Part shown: positions 17,442 to 26,976 of the stretch, in pieces | Position numbering within the stretch: position 1 is the stretch's first letter | Layout of the letters: each line of letters starts with the position of its first letter | DNA from: an uncultured Cellvibrionales bacterium | Lineage (GTDB): Bacteria > Pseudomonadota > Gammaproteobacteria > Pseudomonadales > Cellvibrionaceae | Assembly (NCBI GenBank): GCA_913020115.1 | Contig: CAJWBQ010000018.1 | Coordinates: 1-64,000, forward strand | DNA: 64,000 bases | Direction of reading: 5' to 3' | Notes under the pieces: generated by a model | The model's input: the letters and a program-made list of their open reading frames with translations, nothing else | The model's database searches: none | Told to the model about the DNA's origin: nothing | Translations under genes and position numbers: made by a program

Positions 17442-18578
17442 TTAGCGGGTTTCTGCTATTTCGGCTAAGGTAGCCCGTATGGGGTGCATTACATCTCGAC
17501 CCAACTGCGCGCTGCGAGAAGGCGACCAACCTACATCCAAATTGGGCAGATCGGCATTATCTTTGAAGGGCATTTCAATAGTGAAAGACAATGTTTTGAA
17601 ATGCTCGCCCAACCAATTTGCCGCAACGGTCATGTTAGCGCGGCCGGGAGGGCTAACGGGATAACCTACGGTATCTTGGAAATCTGGCGAGGCCCGCATA
17701 TAAGCCTGCTTGAATACGGCTTCAAGGTTTGCGTGGCAATCGTTGTAACCTGGGTTGCCTTCGCAACCGGCCACAAAATTGTAGGGTAAAGCCTCGTCAC
17801 CGTGAACATCGAGAAAAACATCGCCCCCCTCCTCCATCATGCGCTCTCGCACAAGATACACTTCGGGGCTGCGTTCCATCGAAGGAGCTTGCCACTCGCG
17901 ATTGAGGTTTGCACCCGCAGCATTGCATCTTAAGTGGCCACGCACTGAACCGTCTGGGTTCATATTGGGCACAACGTAGAAAGCGGTGTCGCGCAGCAGT
18001 GCTACAGACAAAGGGTTGTCTTCATCAAGCAAGGCCTCCAGAAAACCCTCTACAAACCATTCTGCCATGGTTTCACCGGGATGCTGACGCGCCATAACCC
18101 ACACCTTCTGACTTGGCGCTTCGCAGTTGGCAATAGTGAGCAAGGTCATATCTCGTCCGTCGAGGGTTTGCCCCAAAGTTTCACCCAGCACACGATCATC
18201 CTCTTGCGCCCAGGCCAATAGATCAAGATGGCGCTCGTAGCTGTAGGGGGCAAAGTATGAAAAGTAAACTGCACTCTGGTCCAGTTCAATTTCAAAACTA
18301 AGCACACCGTTTTGATAGTGTGTGGGAGTTCTAAACCAGTCCTGTCTATTCCATGAAGTACATACCTGATAGTCGGGCCAGCCATCCAAAAAAGCCGCGC
18401 TACCCGCGTTCATGATATGGATGCGCGCTGTTTGACCAGGTTCACCTTCTAAACGAAAATGAAACCATTGCAAAAAATCAGAGGCATTGTCGGCTTTGAT
18501 TTCCAACTGAATATTCTCTGGGTCGCTGGCATCCAGCACCCGAATATTACCACTATCAAAGCTGTCTGAAATAAACAT
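17442..18578 (-). CDS. M14-type cytosolic carboxypeptidase-like zinc peptidase
   Basis: 378 residues without a signal peptide. The N-terminal ~120 residues form a beta-rich domain seen in M14 cytosolic carboxypeptidases (CCP-like); the rest is the M14 domain with zinc ligands in ARQHPGETMAEW (H-x-x-E), the third histidine in FLDVHGDE, the substrate-binding segment NPDGSVRGHLRCNAAGANLNR and the catalytic glutamate in TIEMPF. Bacterial homologues remove C-terminal residues from peptides; the natural substrate is unknown. It is the last gene of a run with the M20 peptidase upstream, 59 bp away, separated by a short tandem repeat. Confidence 0.87.
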   Translation of the reverse strand: MFISDSFDSGNIRVLDASDPENIQLEIKADNASDFLQWFHFRLEGEPGQTARIHIMNAGSAAFLDGWPDYQVCTSWNRQDWFRTPTHYQNGVLSFEIELDQSAVYFSYFAPYSYERHLDLLAWAQEDDRVLGETLGQTLDGRDMTLLTIANCEAPSQKVWVMARQHPGETMAEWFVEGFLEALLDEDNPLSVALLRDTAFYVVPNMNPDGSVRGHLRCNAAGANLNREWQAPSMERSPEVYLVRERMMEEGGDVFLDVHGDEALPYNFVAGCEGNPGYNDCHANLEAVFKQAYMRASPDFQDTVGYPVSPPGRANMTVAANWLGEHFKTLSFTIEMPFKDNADLPNLDVGWSPSRSAQLGRDVMHPIRATLAEIAETR

Positions 18579-18593
18579 GAACTAAGTCCTTAT

Positions 18594-18645
18594 GGTTTTT
18601 ACTTCTGGTTTTTACTACTGATTTTTACTACTGGTTTTCACTCCA
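18594..18645. repeat. four tandem 13-bp repeats
   Basis: Four consecutive 13-bp units of the form GGTTTTTACTACT (18594, 18607, 18620, 18633), with one to a few changes each. They fill the gap between the M14 and M20 genes and the last unit runs into the stop codon of the M20 gene (18638-18640), so copy-number change could alter that gene's end. Confidence 0.7.
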
Positions 18646-20392
18646 GGCTTGGCATTTGACCAACCCGGGTAATCATCTCCGTAATGATCTGCAAGTCGAG
18701 TAGAAATTGCTCTACGCGTTTGAATTCGTTGGCATTGTGACCCGTGTATTTCTTGCTAGGCATTGCCAGGCCGAACTGCACGCCGTTCGGTAAATTATGC
18801 ACGGAGGTTGCGCCAGCCGAAGATCCAAACTCACGAGGCATAGACAAATTTTCGGTGGCAACGTCAAGTAAAGCATTTACCCAAGGCCCCTTGGGATTGC
18901 GATACATAGGCTCTCTAAGCGCGATGCTCATTTCGAGCGCTACAGAATTTTCACTCTGCCAAGTGCTCAATCGCTCCGTGAGGTGCTGTTTCAAGACTGC
19001 CGAATCACGCCCAACAGGAACGCGTAAATTCACCCCCACAGTAAAGGTTGAATCATTTTGGCTCACCAAAGTAACCGAACTGGTAAGCGGGCCCATAAAG
19101 TCGTGGGTAAAATCGATACCGATGGTTTTACCGTGAAAATCCAAGCCCCAATTCGCCGCAACATAGCTCGCCGCATCCGTTACATGATTGAATTTAAAGG
19201 TCGCTTTCTTTTGCTGTGCATATTCAATAAACATGAACATACGAGACACTGGATTCACACCGCCACTGGGTTCAGACGAATGTGCAGACACCCCTTTTAC
19301 CGTTAAGTTAACATCGCTCTCACCAGCGTCGGCAACAATAGAGAAATTACCTCCATTCGCGCTTACAAACGCCTTAGCCATTTTATTCAGCCGAGCGGCT
19401 AATTTTTTAGGCTCTGACGTAGTCACTACTGCAACGCTTGCTCCGGGAATTTGGTTTATGGCTAGACCGCCCGTGACAGAAATGATTTCTGCTGTGGAAT
19501 TTTTGTTTTTTTGTCCGCTCCGCTCTGGAAAATTAGCCAGTATTGAACCGGTACCCTTTTCAGCAATGACGACTGGGTAACCACCATCAAGGGCGAGATT
19601 ATAATTAGGTGTGGGATTTTTTGAAAAGTAGTGTGGAATTGCGTCGGATGAAGTCTCTTCCGTGGTATCTACCAACAAATGAATATTGCGCATTAGCGGA
19701 ATATTTTCTTCTTGGACCACTTTCATTGCGTACATCGATACTACGATGCCATTTTTATCGTCCTCAGTTCCGCGGCCATACATACGGTCGCCCAAGCGTG
19801 TCAGCTTAAAAGGATCGAGTTTAGTGCCGTCTTCCAACTGCCACAGCGAGGGGGTTACAGGCACAACATCGGCGTGAGCATGTATACCTACCACTTCTTT
19901 CGAACTGCCTTTGAGCGACACCTCATACACTCGATTATCAACGTTACGAAAAGCAAGATTGAAATCTTCAGCAATCGCCGCTAATGCGCGGCTAAACTTA
20001 TGAAATTCAGGATTGTCATGTTGCTCAACACCGTCCACGCGAAAGGTGGGAATTGCAACGAGCTGCGCCAAGGTGTTCATCGCGTCATGACCGTGCTTCA
20101 CCCGAGTATACAAGCCCAAAAGGCGCTGAAGAACGTGTAGCTCATCATCACTCAAGCTTTTACTGGCGCGATATTTTTCAACCGCGTCAACCAATGCGGG
20201 TTTGTCGGCAAAGAAATCCTGAGTGAGTGTTTGCGCTAAAAAACCGTCGAAACGGCTACTGGGCTCTATATTCGCAGCCGCAACAATTTGCTTCGACATC
20301 TCGGCTGACAAGTTTTCCACTGGACTTGCCAGCACCCAATTTGAGCTAAAACTGATGGCGAGCGCGAGGCTAGCCTTTACTAGAATATTCAC
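18638..20392 (-). CDS. exported M20-family dipeptidase (PepV-like)
   Basis: 584-residue zinc metallopeptidase with a cleavable signal (LVKASLALAISFSSNWVLA, cleavage near 22). The M20 catalytic signatures are HAHADVVPV (zinc H and D), YGRGTEDDKNG (bridging D) and DTTEETSS (general-base E and zinc E), with an inserted dimerisation domain between. It probably cleaves dipeptides or beta-Ala-type peptides in the periplasm. The start appears to be GTG (20390-20392), with AAGGAAAA at a rather long distance. It precedes the M14 peptidase gene and may be co-transcribed with it, suggesting peptide scavenging. Confidence 0.86.
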   Translation of the reverse strand: MNILVKASLALAISFSSNWVLASPVENLSAEMSKQIVAAANIEPSSRFDGFLAQTLTQDFFADKPALVDAVEKYRASKSLSDDELHVLQRLLGLYTRVKHGHDAMNTLAQLVAIPTFRVDGVEQHDNPEFHKFSRALAAIAEDFNLAFRNVDNRVYEVSLKGSSKEVVGIHAHADVVPVTPSLWQLEDGTKLDPFKLTRLGDRMYGRGTEDDKNGIVVSMYAMKVVQEENIPLMRNIHLLVDTTEETSSDAIPHYFSKNPTPNYNLALDGGYPVVIAEKGTGSILANFPERSGQKNKNSTAEIISVTGGLAINQIPGASVAVVTTSEPKKLAARLNKMAKAFVSANGGNFSIVADAGESDVNLTVKGVSAHSSEPSGGVNPVSRMFMFIEYAQQKKATFKFNHVTDAASYVAANWGLDFHGKTIGIDFTHDFMGPLTSSVTLVSQNDSTFTVGVNLRVPVGRDSAVLKQHLTERLSTWQSENSVALEMSIALREPMYRNPKGPWVNALLDVATENLSMPREFGSSAGATSVHNLPNGVQFGLAMPSKKYTGHNANEFKRVEQFLLDLQIITEMITRVGQMPSLE

Positions 20393-20482
20393 AAGTAATG
20401 TTTTCCTTAGTTGGTTATTTATTTATTAAAATTCTATTCATGCATCTGACTACTTTAACTAGCCTTACAATTTTTCAAGCAC

Positions 20483-22105
20483 TTAAGCCGAGCCTAAACC
20501 TTTCGATAAAAAGGCCAAACAATTGCTCTTCGCTTCGCTACCTGATTCCAAGCGCTCACAGCGCTCATCTCTATTGGCACGCAAAGCATCTATTACATCT
20601 CGGTGTTGACCTGCCTCACTCCACTTCAATAAAGCCTGTGACATTGACATCATTTTGCTAAAGTTGCGTTGATAATAATCATCTCCAGACTTAAGTTCAG
20701 ACAATACTTTCAAAGTTTTTGTCTTAATCTCCGTGCTATCGCCTGGCGTCATTTCTACCAAGCCCATCACATACATCACGCCCCACTGCACTCGTGTAGC
20801 AGGACCTTCAGACTCACTATAGGCCCGAGCCAACCAGGCTATAGCCTCTTCGCTGCGCCCTGCCCGCTGAGCCACATCGGCAATATCCACCATAAAGTAA
20901 TACGGTGATGAAGATTTCGCCATTGCCGCGGTTAACAATGCCTCGCCTTCCGCGTCCATACCCGCGTCGCTGAGAATACCCCAAGACATATTCACCACCG
21001 ACTGACGCTCATAATCATTGTGAATCATGTTGTCGGCCCATGCTAGGCGCGTCTGTATTTTGTTCTTAAGTGCAGGCGATATTTCATTGTTCAGCAGCCT
21101 CTCTACACCCACTTCTACATTTAGTGGCCCCAGGCGCTCCATCAATGACAACTTTTCATTGTCTGCCTGGGCCTGCACAGCCGCCAACCAGCGCTTAGGT
21201 AAATCCTCGCTCTCCACATCGGCTAGAGCCGCGATAGTAGACTCCAGCTCATAAAACAGGAAGTCCAAATTACTCCTCACTAAACTGGGTTGCGCCAAGA
21301 GCACATCCAATTGCGCCAAAGCACTTTGCTGTACATCCATTGGCAGATGTTCATTCTCTTCCAAATCGGCAATGCGCATCTGCAGATAAATCAAATAAAG
21401 GCGAATTTTTACCTCCGCCATGTCGCCTGGACAAGCGCGATAGAGTTGTTCAAAGGCCTCACTGTTTTGGTGTTCAGACAGTACTCTTTGATTGTCCTGC
21501 CCCCAAGAATAATAAGCCAAGAGACGAAAGTCGTCAGCATTAACACTTTGGCCCGCCACCACGGCCTCAAAACTGGCCTTAACGGGGCGAACGTCTCTAA
21601 GCGTAAGATCGAGCACCTTGGCGTAGCGGTCGAGCTCTAGACCACCGGGAATACGGGTTAACTCAAGCCCGTCCGGCGACAGTACAATTAAGGTGGGGTA
21701 ACCGCGCACGCCAAAGGTTTCCCCTTGAGCTTGCGCATTGGGCTCATCACCGTCTAGGTACACAGGCACAAACAGCCGGGTTTTGGCGATAAAGTCTTGC
21801 TGCTTGAATATGGTGGCCTTAAGTTGGGCGCAAGGAGGACACCACTCGGCCCCCCAGTACAGTAATACAGGTTTACTCTGGGCTTTAGCGTCTGCAAAGG
21901 CCGCTGCAACGCTCCCTTGGTACCATTGAATACCTTCGTCCTGAAGGGCATGCCCAGCTTCTGCAACCACTATCGTTTTAGAAGGTTTTTGTTCTTTAGC
22001 CTCGGTTTGAAGTTTTTCACTGCAGCCGGCCATGAACACAAAAACCACCGCTAGCAAGGCCAATGCCCGCAGTGTATTGATTTTAAGGGAAAGTGCAGAC
22101 AACAT
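20483..22105 (-). CDS. thioredoxin-fold lipoprotein with helical C-terminal region
   Basis: 540 residues. The N-terminal signal ends in lipobox FMAGC with C28 as the lipidated residue. A thioredoxin domain follows (about 55-170) with redox motif WCPPC (C89, C92) and cis-Pro segment GVRGYPTL. The remaining ~370 residues are helical and leucine/alanine-rich with TPR-like stretches and no cysteine pair I can place. This resembles periplasmic thiol-disulfide proteins of the thioredoxin_7/DsbD-gamma type. Partner and substrate are unknown. It is divergent from the esterase gene; both are exported. Confidence 0.8.
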   Translation of the reverse strand: MLSALSLKINTLRALALLAVVFVFMAGCSEKLQTEAKEQKPSKTIVVAEAGHALQDEGIQWYQGSVAAAFADAKAQSKPVLLYWGAEWCPPCAQLKATIFKQQDFIAKTRLFVPVYLDGDEPNAQAQGETFGVRGYPTLIVLSPDGLELTRIPGGLELDRYAKVLDLTLRDVRPVKASFEAVVAGQSVNADDFRLLAYYSWGQDNQRVLSEHQNSEAFEQLYRACPGDMAEVKIRLYLIYLQMRIADLEENEHLPMDVQQSALAQLDVLLAQPSLVRSNLDFLFYELESTIAALADVESEDLPKRWLAAVQAQADNEKLSLMERLGPLNVEVGVERLLNNEISPALKNKIQTRLAWADNMIHNDYERQSVVNMSWGILSDAGMDAEGEALLTAAMAKSSSPYYFMVDIADVAQRAGRSEEAIAWLARAYSESEGPATRVQWGVMYVMGLVEMTPGDSTEIKTKTLKVLSELKSGDDYYQRNFSKMMSMSQALLKWSEAGQHRDVIDALRANRDERCERLESGSEAKSNCLAFLSKGLGSA

Positions 22106-22192
22106 AGCTCATCTCTTTAAACGGATTGGTGTCACAATAGAAGACGAAGGACGCCACAGTCCCATCAATAATCAGGCAGAAGAAATCTATCC

Positions 22193-23704
22193 ATGCACTT
22201 ATTCACCCCTTTTATCTGGCTGGCATGGGCTACGATCGGCCTCGCCCATGCTAGCTCGGCAGACAGCTCCCTCATTCGCGACATAGAGCAAGGGCAACTC
22301 AAAGGCGTCCAAGAGGGTCATAGCATCCATTTCCGAGCGATTCCTTACGCCCAGGCTCCTGTGGGCAATATGCGCTGGCAAGCGCCGGCGCCGCCCACTT
22401 CTTGGCAGGGCTTGCGCAGAGCTGATCGATTTGGCTACATCTGCCCACAGAAAAATCAGGCACAGGTGTCCCGCGAAGATTGCCTCACCCTCAACATATC
22501 CGTCCCCAGCCAACCCAACACTAATGAAAAACTTCCGGTCGTCGTCTGGTTTCACGGAGGCGGCTTTGTCAACGGCAGTGGTGCCTCTCCGGTTTTCAGC
22601 AGTGCAAAATGGAATGAAGAAAACGTTATTCTCGTCACATTGAACTACCGTCTGGGTGCTCTGGGTTTCTTTGCGCATCCGGCTCTCAAGCACCCCGAGG
22701 GTAGCAATTATGGCTTGATGGATATGATTGCTGCATTAAAGTGGCTGCAGACGAATATCGATGAATTTGGCGGCAACCCTGAACGCTTAACAATTATGGG
22801 CGGCTCAGCTGGAGGCATGGCTGTACAGCAGCTGATGGTGAGCCCACAAGCCGCTGGCTTATTCAGTGCTGCGATTACCCAAAGCGGTTATGGCACCTCA
22901 CCCAAACCCCGAACCCGCGAGGCTCGCAGGCTAAAAAAAGCCTCTAGTGCAGAAGAGTTATCGATCGAACTTGCCGCCTTGGCAGCCCACTCACAAGACA
23001 GAAAGCTGTCCCCCGAGGAACTGTACAACATACCGGCACAGAATTTCGCTGAAACTTTTCCAGGGGCACAATTACCTTTTGTGGACGGCATTAGCTTACC
23101 CGAAGAATCGGCCGTTCTCTTTGCCCAAGGGAAGCAACATTCCGTACCGTTTATTGCCGGTGGAACCAGCTTTGACGGCAATTTTTTTACCCCTACACCG
23201 CGGAATAAGCACTATATATTCTCCCAGATACCAAACAAAATAAGCCGAGCGCGCCGCTTGTATAGAGATGATTTCGATAGCAGTGAAGCGCAAGGTTTAG
23301 GCCGACTGTATGGCGACATTCGCTATGTGCACAATGCGTTCTCTGTCACACAACACATGCCTTTAGTGAATCAACCAGGCTACCTCTATCTATTCGACTA
23401 CCTGCCCCCAGAGCAAAGAAATTCTTTTCCTGGGGCGCCGCACTACTCAGAAGTACCCATGCTATTCAGCGGTAGCTCCAGCACGGCTAACACTCTGCGC
23501 GCCTACTGGCTGAATTTTATTCGTACCGGCAATCCAAATGGAGAAGGATTAGCGCTGTGGCCTAGCTCCGAGGGTGATAAAAGGCAGTGGATGGTGTTTG
23601 ACGATGAGCCTGCGACAGAAAAAAATGTACTTCGCCGAAAAATGCAATTTTTGGAGCGATCATACCAGGAACGAATAAGCCCCTTGCTCCAAGCGGAAAA
23701 ATAA
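22193..23704 (+). CDS. exported type B carboxylesterase
   Basis: 503-residue alpha/beta hydrolase of the carboxylesterase B family, with a signal peptide ending near residue 20-22. Oxyanion-hole motif HGGGF is at 121-125, the nucleophile elbow GGSAGG has S205, and the type-B signatures EDCLTLNI and TLNYRLGALGFF are present; SYGTS-type C-terminal features and the region around SEVPMLF support the fold. It would hydrolyse carboxylic esters in the periplasm or outside. The substrate is unknown. No cellulose- or xylan-binding module is attached. Confidence 0.88.
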   Translation: MHLFTPFIWLAWATIGLAHASSADSSLIRDIEQGQLKGVQEGHSIHFRAIPYAQAPVGNMRWQAPAPPTSWQGLRRADRFGYICPQKNQAQVSREDCLTLNISVPSQPNTNEKLPVVVWFHGGGFVNGSGASPVFSSAKWNEENVILVTLNYRLGALGFFAHPALKHPEGSNYGLMDMIAALKWLQTNIDEFGGNPERLTIMGGSAGGMAVQQLMVSPQAAGLFSAAITQSGYGTSPKPRTREARRLKKASSAEELSIELAALAAHSQDRKLSPEELYNIPAQNFAETFPGAQLPFVDGISLPEESAVLFAQGKQHSVPFIAGGTSFDGNFFTPTPRNKHYIFSQIPNKISRARRLYRDDFDSSEAQGLGRLYGDIRYVHNAFSVTQHMPLVNQPGYLYLFDYLPPEQRNSFPGAPHYSEVPMLFSGSSSTANTLRAYWLNFIRTGNPNGEGLALWPSSEGDKRQWMVFDDEPATEKNVLRRKMQFLERSYQERISPLLQAEK

Positions 23705-23866
23705 TCGTTACGGCAAAAATTCATTCAGGAAAAACGGGGCCGACATATGAAGGCCCAAAGATGCAAATTGATCTGCATGGAGGAGTGTGTGTACTACTGC
23801 TCTCATACTACGCCGCTATAAGCCTGAGTCTGTGACCCACTTAGCAATTTAGAAGAGATAACATCT

Positions 23867-25150
23867 ATGCCTGCCACACCTCACATACTGGTTATCGCCT
23901 ATGTTTGGCCTGAACCTCGCTCGTCCGCGGCGGGTTCGCACATGCTGTGCTTACTGGAAAGTTTTCAAAGTCGAGGCTGGAAAATCAGTTTCGCAAGCCC
24001 CGCCCAGCGAGGCGAACATATGGTAGACCTGGCTTCAATGGGCATTGATACACAAGATATTTTACTCAATGACGCCAGCTTCGATCATTACTTAAGTGAA
24101 CTGCAACCCAACATTGTACTTTTTGATCGCTTCATGATGGAGGAGCAGTTTGCCTGGCGGGTTGAAAAACATTGCGCTGAGGCGATGCGCATTCTCGATA
24201 CTGAAGATCTTTTTTGTCTTCGGCACGCTCGGCATGACTTGCATAAGTCTCGATTAAAAGCACAGACTGACGATTGGGACATCAGTACAGAAACATCACC
24301 AGAGATGTTGTTTACGGAATTAGCTCAGCGAGAAATCGCCGCTATCTACCGCTGTGATTTAAGCTTGATTATTTCCGAGGTGGAGCTGAGGCTGCTCACG
24401 GACACGTTTAATATTGATCCTGAGTTACTGGTTTATTACCCCCTGCAATTAACGGCTCCCAGTGAGGCTCAACGTGAGCAATTGCCAAGCTTTTCGGAGC
24501 GTTGTGATTTCATTTCCATCGGTAATTTCAGACACCCGCCAAACTGGGACGCGGTGTTGTGGCTTAAGGAAGTTTTGTGGCCGGAGATTCGGCGTGCACT
24601 GCCAAAGGCACGCTTGAAAATTTATGGGGCATATACGCCACCTAAGGCTACGGCTTTACGGAATGTGAAGCAGGGGTTCTTGGTTGAGGGTTGGGCTCCG
24701 GACGCTTTAACGGTGATGCAAGGCGCTAGGGTAAATTTGGCGCCGCTGCGCTTTGGCGCAGGCTTGAAGGGAAAGTTGGGGGATGCTATGTGCTGCGGCA
24801 CGCCCAGTGCGGCAAGCCCTATTGCGGCTGAGGGGATCAATGCTGAGCTGCCGTTTCCGGGCAGCATTGGGTGTAATGCTGAAGCTTTGGTGGCGCAGGC
24901 GGTAAGGCTGTATGGCGATGAGGAGCGATGGCTGGAGGCTCAGGCTGAGGGCTTTGCTGTTGTTGAGCAACGCTTTGCGAAGCATTTACATCAGGAGGGG
25001 CTGTTGAACCGAGTTGAATGGGTTTTTGCGAATTTGGGTGAGCATCGTTTGAGGAATTTTATCGGGGCTATGATGCGACACCATAGCCATAAGAGTACTC
25101 AGTATATGGGGCAGTGGATTGAGGCGAAAAATAAGCTTGTTGATAGGTAG
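23867..25150 (+). CDS. GT-B glycosyltransferase-like protein
   Basis: 427 residues with the two-Rossmann layout of GT-B (family 4-like) glycosyltransferases. The N-terminus (HILVIAYVWPEPRSSAAG) resembles an acceptor-side glycine/serine loop, and the C-terminal half has FISIGNFRHPPNWDAVLWL, then LKIYGAYTP, VEGWAPDALTVMQGARVNLAPLRFGAGLKGKLGDAMCCGTP, in which the FGAGLKGK...GTP segment is the nucleotide-sugar site. No signal or membrane segment. No other polysaccharide gene lies nearby, so donor and acceptor are unknown. Confidence 0.72.
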   Translation: MPATPHILVIAYVWPEPRSSAAGSHMLCLLESFQSRGWKISFASPAQRGEHMVDLASMGIDTQDILLNDASFDHYLSELQPNIVLFDRFMMEEQFAWRVEKHCAEAMRILDTEDLFCLRHARHDLHKSRLKAQTDDWDISTETSPEMLFTELAQREIAAIYRCDLSLIISEVELRLLTDTFNIDPELLVYYPLQLTAPSEAQREQLPSFSERCDFISIGNFRHPPNWDAVLWLKEVLWPEIRRALPKARLKIYGAYTPPKATALRNVKQGFLVEGWAPDALTVMQGARVNLAPLRFGAGLKGKLGDAMCCGTPSAASPIAAEGINAELPFPGSIGCNAEALVAQAVRLYGDEERWLEAQAEGFAVVEQRFAKHLHQEGLLNRVEWVFANLGEHRLRNFIGAMMRHHSHKSTQYMGQWIEAKNKLVDR

Positions 25151-25182
25151 GGATTGCTGACTAGATGAGTGCCGGCGCCGGC

Positions 25183-25357
25183 TTAGCCGTGCCTTGAGCG
25201 CCACTCCGCCCGAACGCACGCCTACCCCCTCTGACCAAGCCGCTGCGGAACTCGCCCGTGCCGGACTCAAACAGTCCTCGCTAAATGACCTTGGTCAGAG
25301 GGGGTAGGCTAAAAGACGCGTTCTGAATGGGCGAAGTGGCGCTCAAGGCACGACTAA
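25183..25357. repeat. structured repeat, copy 1 (covarying nested stems)
   Basis: A 175-bp element between convergent genes. The outer stem pairs 25183-25205 with 25335-25357 (23 bp, one mismatch). Inside it a conserved CGCCC/GGGCG pair and GAACGC/GCGTTC pair are separated by a TGAAT bulge on the 3' side (25324-25328). Next comes a perfect 20-bp stem (25220-25239 with 25290-25309), capped by a 50-nt loop that contains CCGCTGCGGAACTCGC and ACAGTCCTCGCT. The second copy (36364-36535) keeps the core blocks but has different stem sequences that are again paired. Six positions differ in the 20-bp stem and all six are compensated. This indicates selection on structure or copying by a hairpin-dependent mechanism. 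No open frame lies in it. Confidence 0.85.
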
Positions 25358-25439
25358 ACCTATATCTGTTTGCTCTGCTGATTCGGTCTGTTCGGGTGAC
25401 TGTATGGTTTGATTTTTTGGACGACGCGACGCAGGGGAC

Positions 25440-25859
25440 TTATTTTACTTTCTCTAGAACGGGACAGGTTATTAGGCGCTGTAGGTCAGGTAGTTGCTCT
25501 AGCTGGCCCCTCACTTGGTTTAGTCGGTCCATTGATTGAGTCTCTATGTAGGCTATTAGGTCAATTTCTCCACTCAAGGCTTGGCAGTGCTTTATTTCGC
25601 TAATGGCTGCAATTGAAGGCTGTAGCCGCTCTAGTTTAAATGGCCTGAAGGTCATCTGGAAGTACGCGGAAACTACGGTGGGGGAAGAGGCTTCACCGAG
25701 TTTTATTGTGTAGGCTTCGATGAATTTGTTGTCTTCTAAACGCTGTACACGCTCTGCAACGGAGGTGCGGGATAAGCCTATTTCACGGCCTATTTGGGAG
25801 AGGGATAAACGCGCATTTTGGGTTAGTAAGTCAATAATGGCGCGGTCAAATTTGTCCAC
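25440..25859 (-). CDS. Lrp/AsnC-family transcriptional regulator
   Basis: 139 residues. The N-terminal helix-turn-helix reads LSLSQIGREIGLSRTSVAERVQRLE (about 18-42; the first part is the positioning helix), preceded by the AsnC-typical DKFDRAIIDLL. The C-terminal ~80 residues are the RAM ligand-binding ferredoxin-like domain. Start is GTG at 25859 (the next residues, DKFDRAI, match the family). It converges on the glycosyltransferase across the structured repeat and has no obvious target gene beside it. The ligand is unknown, most likely an amino acid. Confidence 0.88.
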   Translation of the reverse strand: MDKFDRAIIDLLTQNARLSLSQIGREIGLSRTSVAERVQRLEDNKFIEAYTIKLGEASSPTVVSAYFQMTFRPFKLERLQPSIAAISEIKHCQALSGEIDLIAYIETQSMDRLNQVRGQLEQLPDLQRLITCPVLEKVK

Positions 25860-26149
25860 TCACAAGTCCTCGGTCTTGGGGTTTATTTAGGAATGAATAG
25901 TAGCAGTTTTCGAGACTTTGCGGATAGTTTTACAAGGCGATGATGAGGGTGGTTTAAATACGCAATCAAGGCTGGTTTTTCTTAGTTGAAGCAAGGAGCT
26001 GTTTTCATTGCTGAGGATCTTCTTTTGGCGGTAAACACTGAGGGACGAAAAAGGTGTATTATTCTGCGGCGCTGCGGGGTATTGCCTTAGCAATTAATCG
26101 AGATCGAATAAGCGCAATTCATTTTATTAATGCGTACTGGAGACACTTT

Positions 26150-26866
26150 GTGCAAGCAACCACTATTCATAGCGATGATTTCGATCGGTCGGAGTTGATC
26201 GAGGGGTTTCAAGATGAGATGCATTCACTAGGCTTCGGTCATTGGATATTCTCTGCGGCTTGTCATTTACATGAACTTGATGATCCTTCTGTTAGGCGAG
26301 TTAGCACTTATCCAAAAGGCTTTATTGAGGACTATAATAGGAATCAGTTTTATCAGGTAGATCCGTCGACCGCTTATTGGCTTTCACACGGCAAGGCTGC
26401 CAGTTATCGCAAGGTAAGACGTTCGGTTAGTTTGTCCGCTCGACAAAATAAACTCATGGATTTGAATAGAGATCTTGATGTTAACAGGGGTATCCTGATA
26501 CCACTGCGGAATGTCTTGGGATTCAAATCTGTGGTGGCGCTGTCCTTTGATGGTTCGATAGAGGAGCTTAATAGTTACATTAAGGATGTGGAAAATAAGA
26601 TACTTTCTCTGTCTTTGAAGTTTAATCGCAATGTTCTGTCTCGGCATAAGTCGACTTTTTTACAGCACTCAAAACCACTGTTAACGGCAAAGCAAACGAA
26701 GGTCATTAGACTTGTTGCTGAGGGTTTACAAACTAAACAGGTTGCGGATAGCTTAGCTATCTCTATAAATTCTGTCGATAAACATATTGCCAACATTAAG
26801 TCATCGCTGCGCGCCAAAACCACGGCTTCAGCTGTGGCGCTTTCACTGCAATGGGAGTTGATTTAG
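26150..26866 (+). CDS. LuxR-family solo regulator with an altered autoinducer-binding domain
   Basis: About 238 residues. The N-terminal domain has the LuxR autoinducer fold: YPKGFIEDYNRNQFYQVDP aligns with the family YPxxWxxxYxxxxYxxxDP block, keeping the tyrosine and the DP pair but with F at the conserved W; RGILIPLRN matches the later glycine region. The C-terminal helix-turn-helix is clear (LTAKQTKVIRLVAEGLQTKQ, then LAISINSVDKHIANIKSSL). No luxI is in the window, so this is a solo receptor and may sense a non-AHL ligand. I favour the GTG at 26150 with TGGAGA upstream; a GTG at 26054 would add 32 residues. The gene is visibly AT-richer than its neighbours, suggesting transfer. Confidence 0.78.
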   Translation: MQATTIHSDDFDRSELIEGFQDEMHSLGFGHWIFSAACHLHELDDPSVRRVSTYPKGFIEDYNRNQFYQVDPSTAYWLSHGKAASYRKVRRSVSLSARQNKLMDLNRDLDVNRGILIPLRNVLGFKSVVALSFDGSIEELNSYIKDVENKILSLSLKFNRNVLSRHKSTFLQHSKPLLTAKQTKVIRLVAEGLQTKQVADSLAISINSVDKHIANIKSSLRAKTTASAVALSLQWELI

Positions 26867-26976
26867 CTACAGTATTAATAGATTTAATCACTGTGAAAGT
26901 TGCTTTTACTACAGAAATCTTGACTTGTTGTACCTTTCTAATTTGCTAAAATTCTTTCAGCTAATCTTGGGCCAGA

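Noticed and set aside
25183..25357. Possible integron attC site
   Set aside because: It has nested foldback arms like attC, but the core-site ends (GTTRRRY and RYYYAAC) are absent, no integrase or cassette array is near, and both copies lie between ordinary chromosomal genes.
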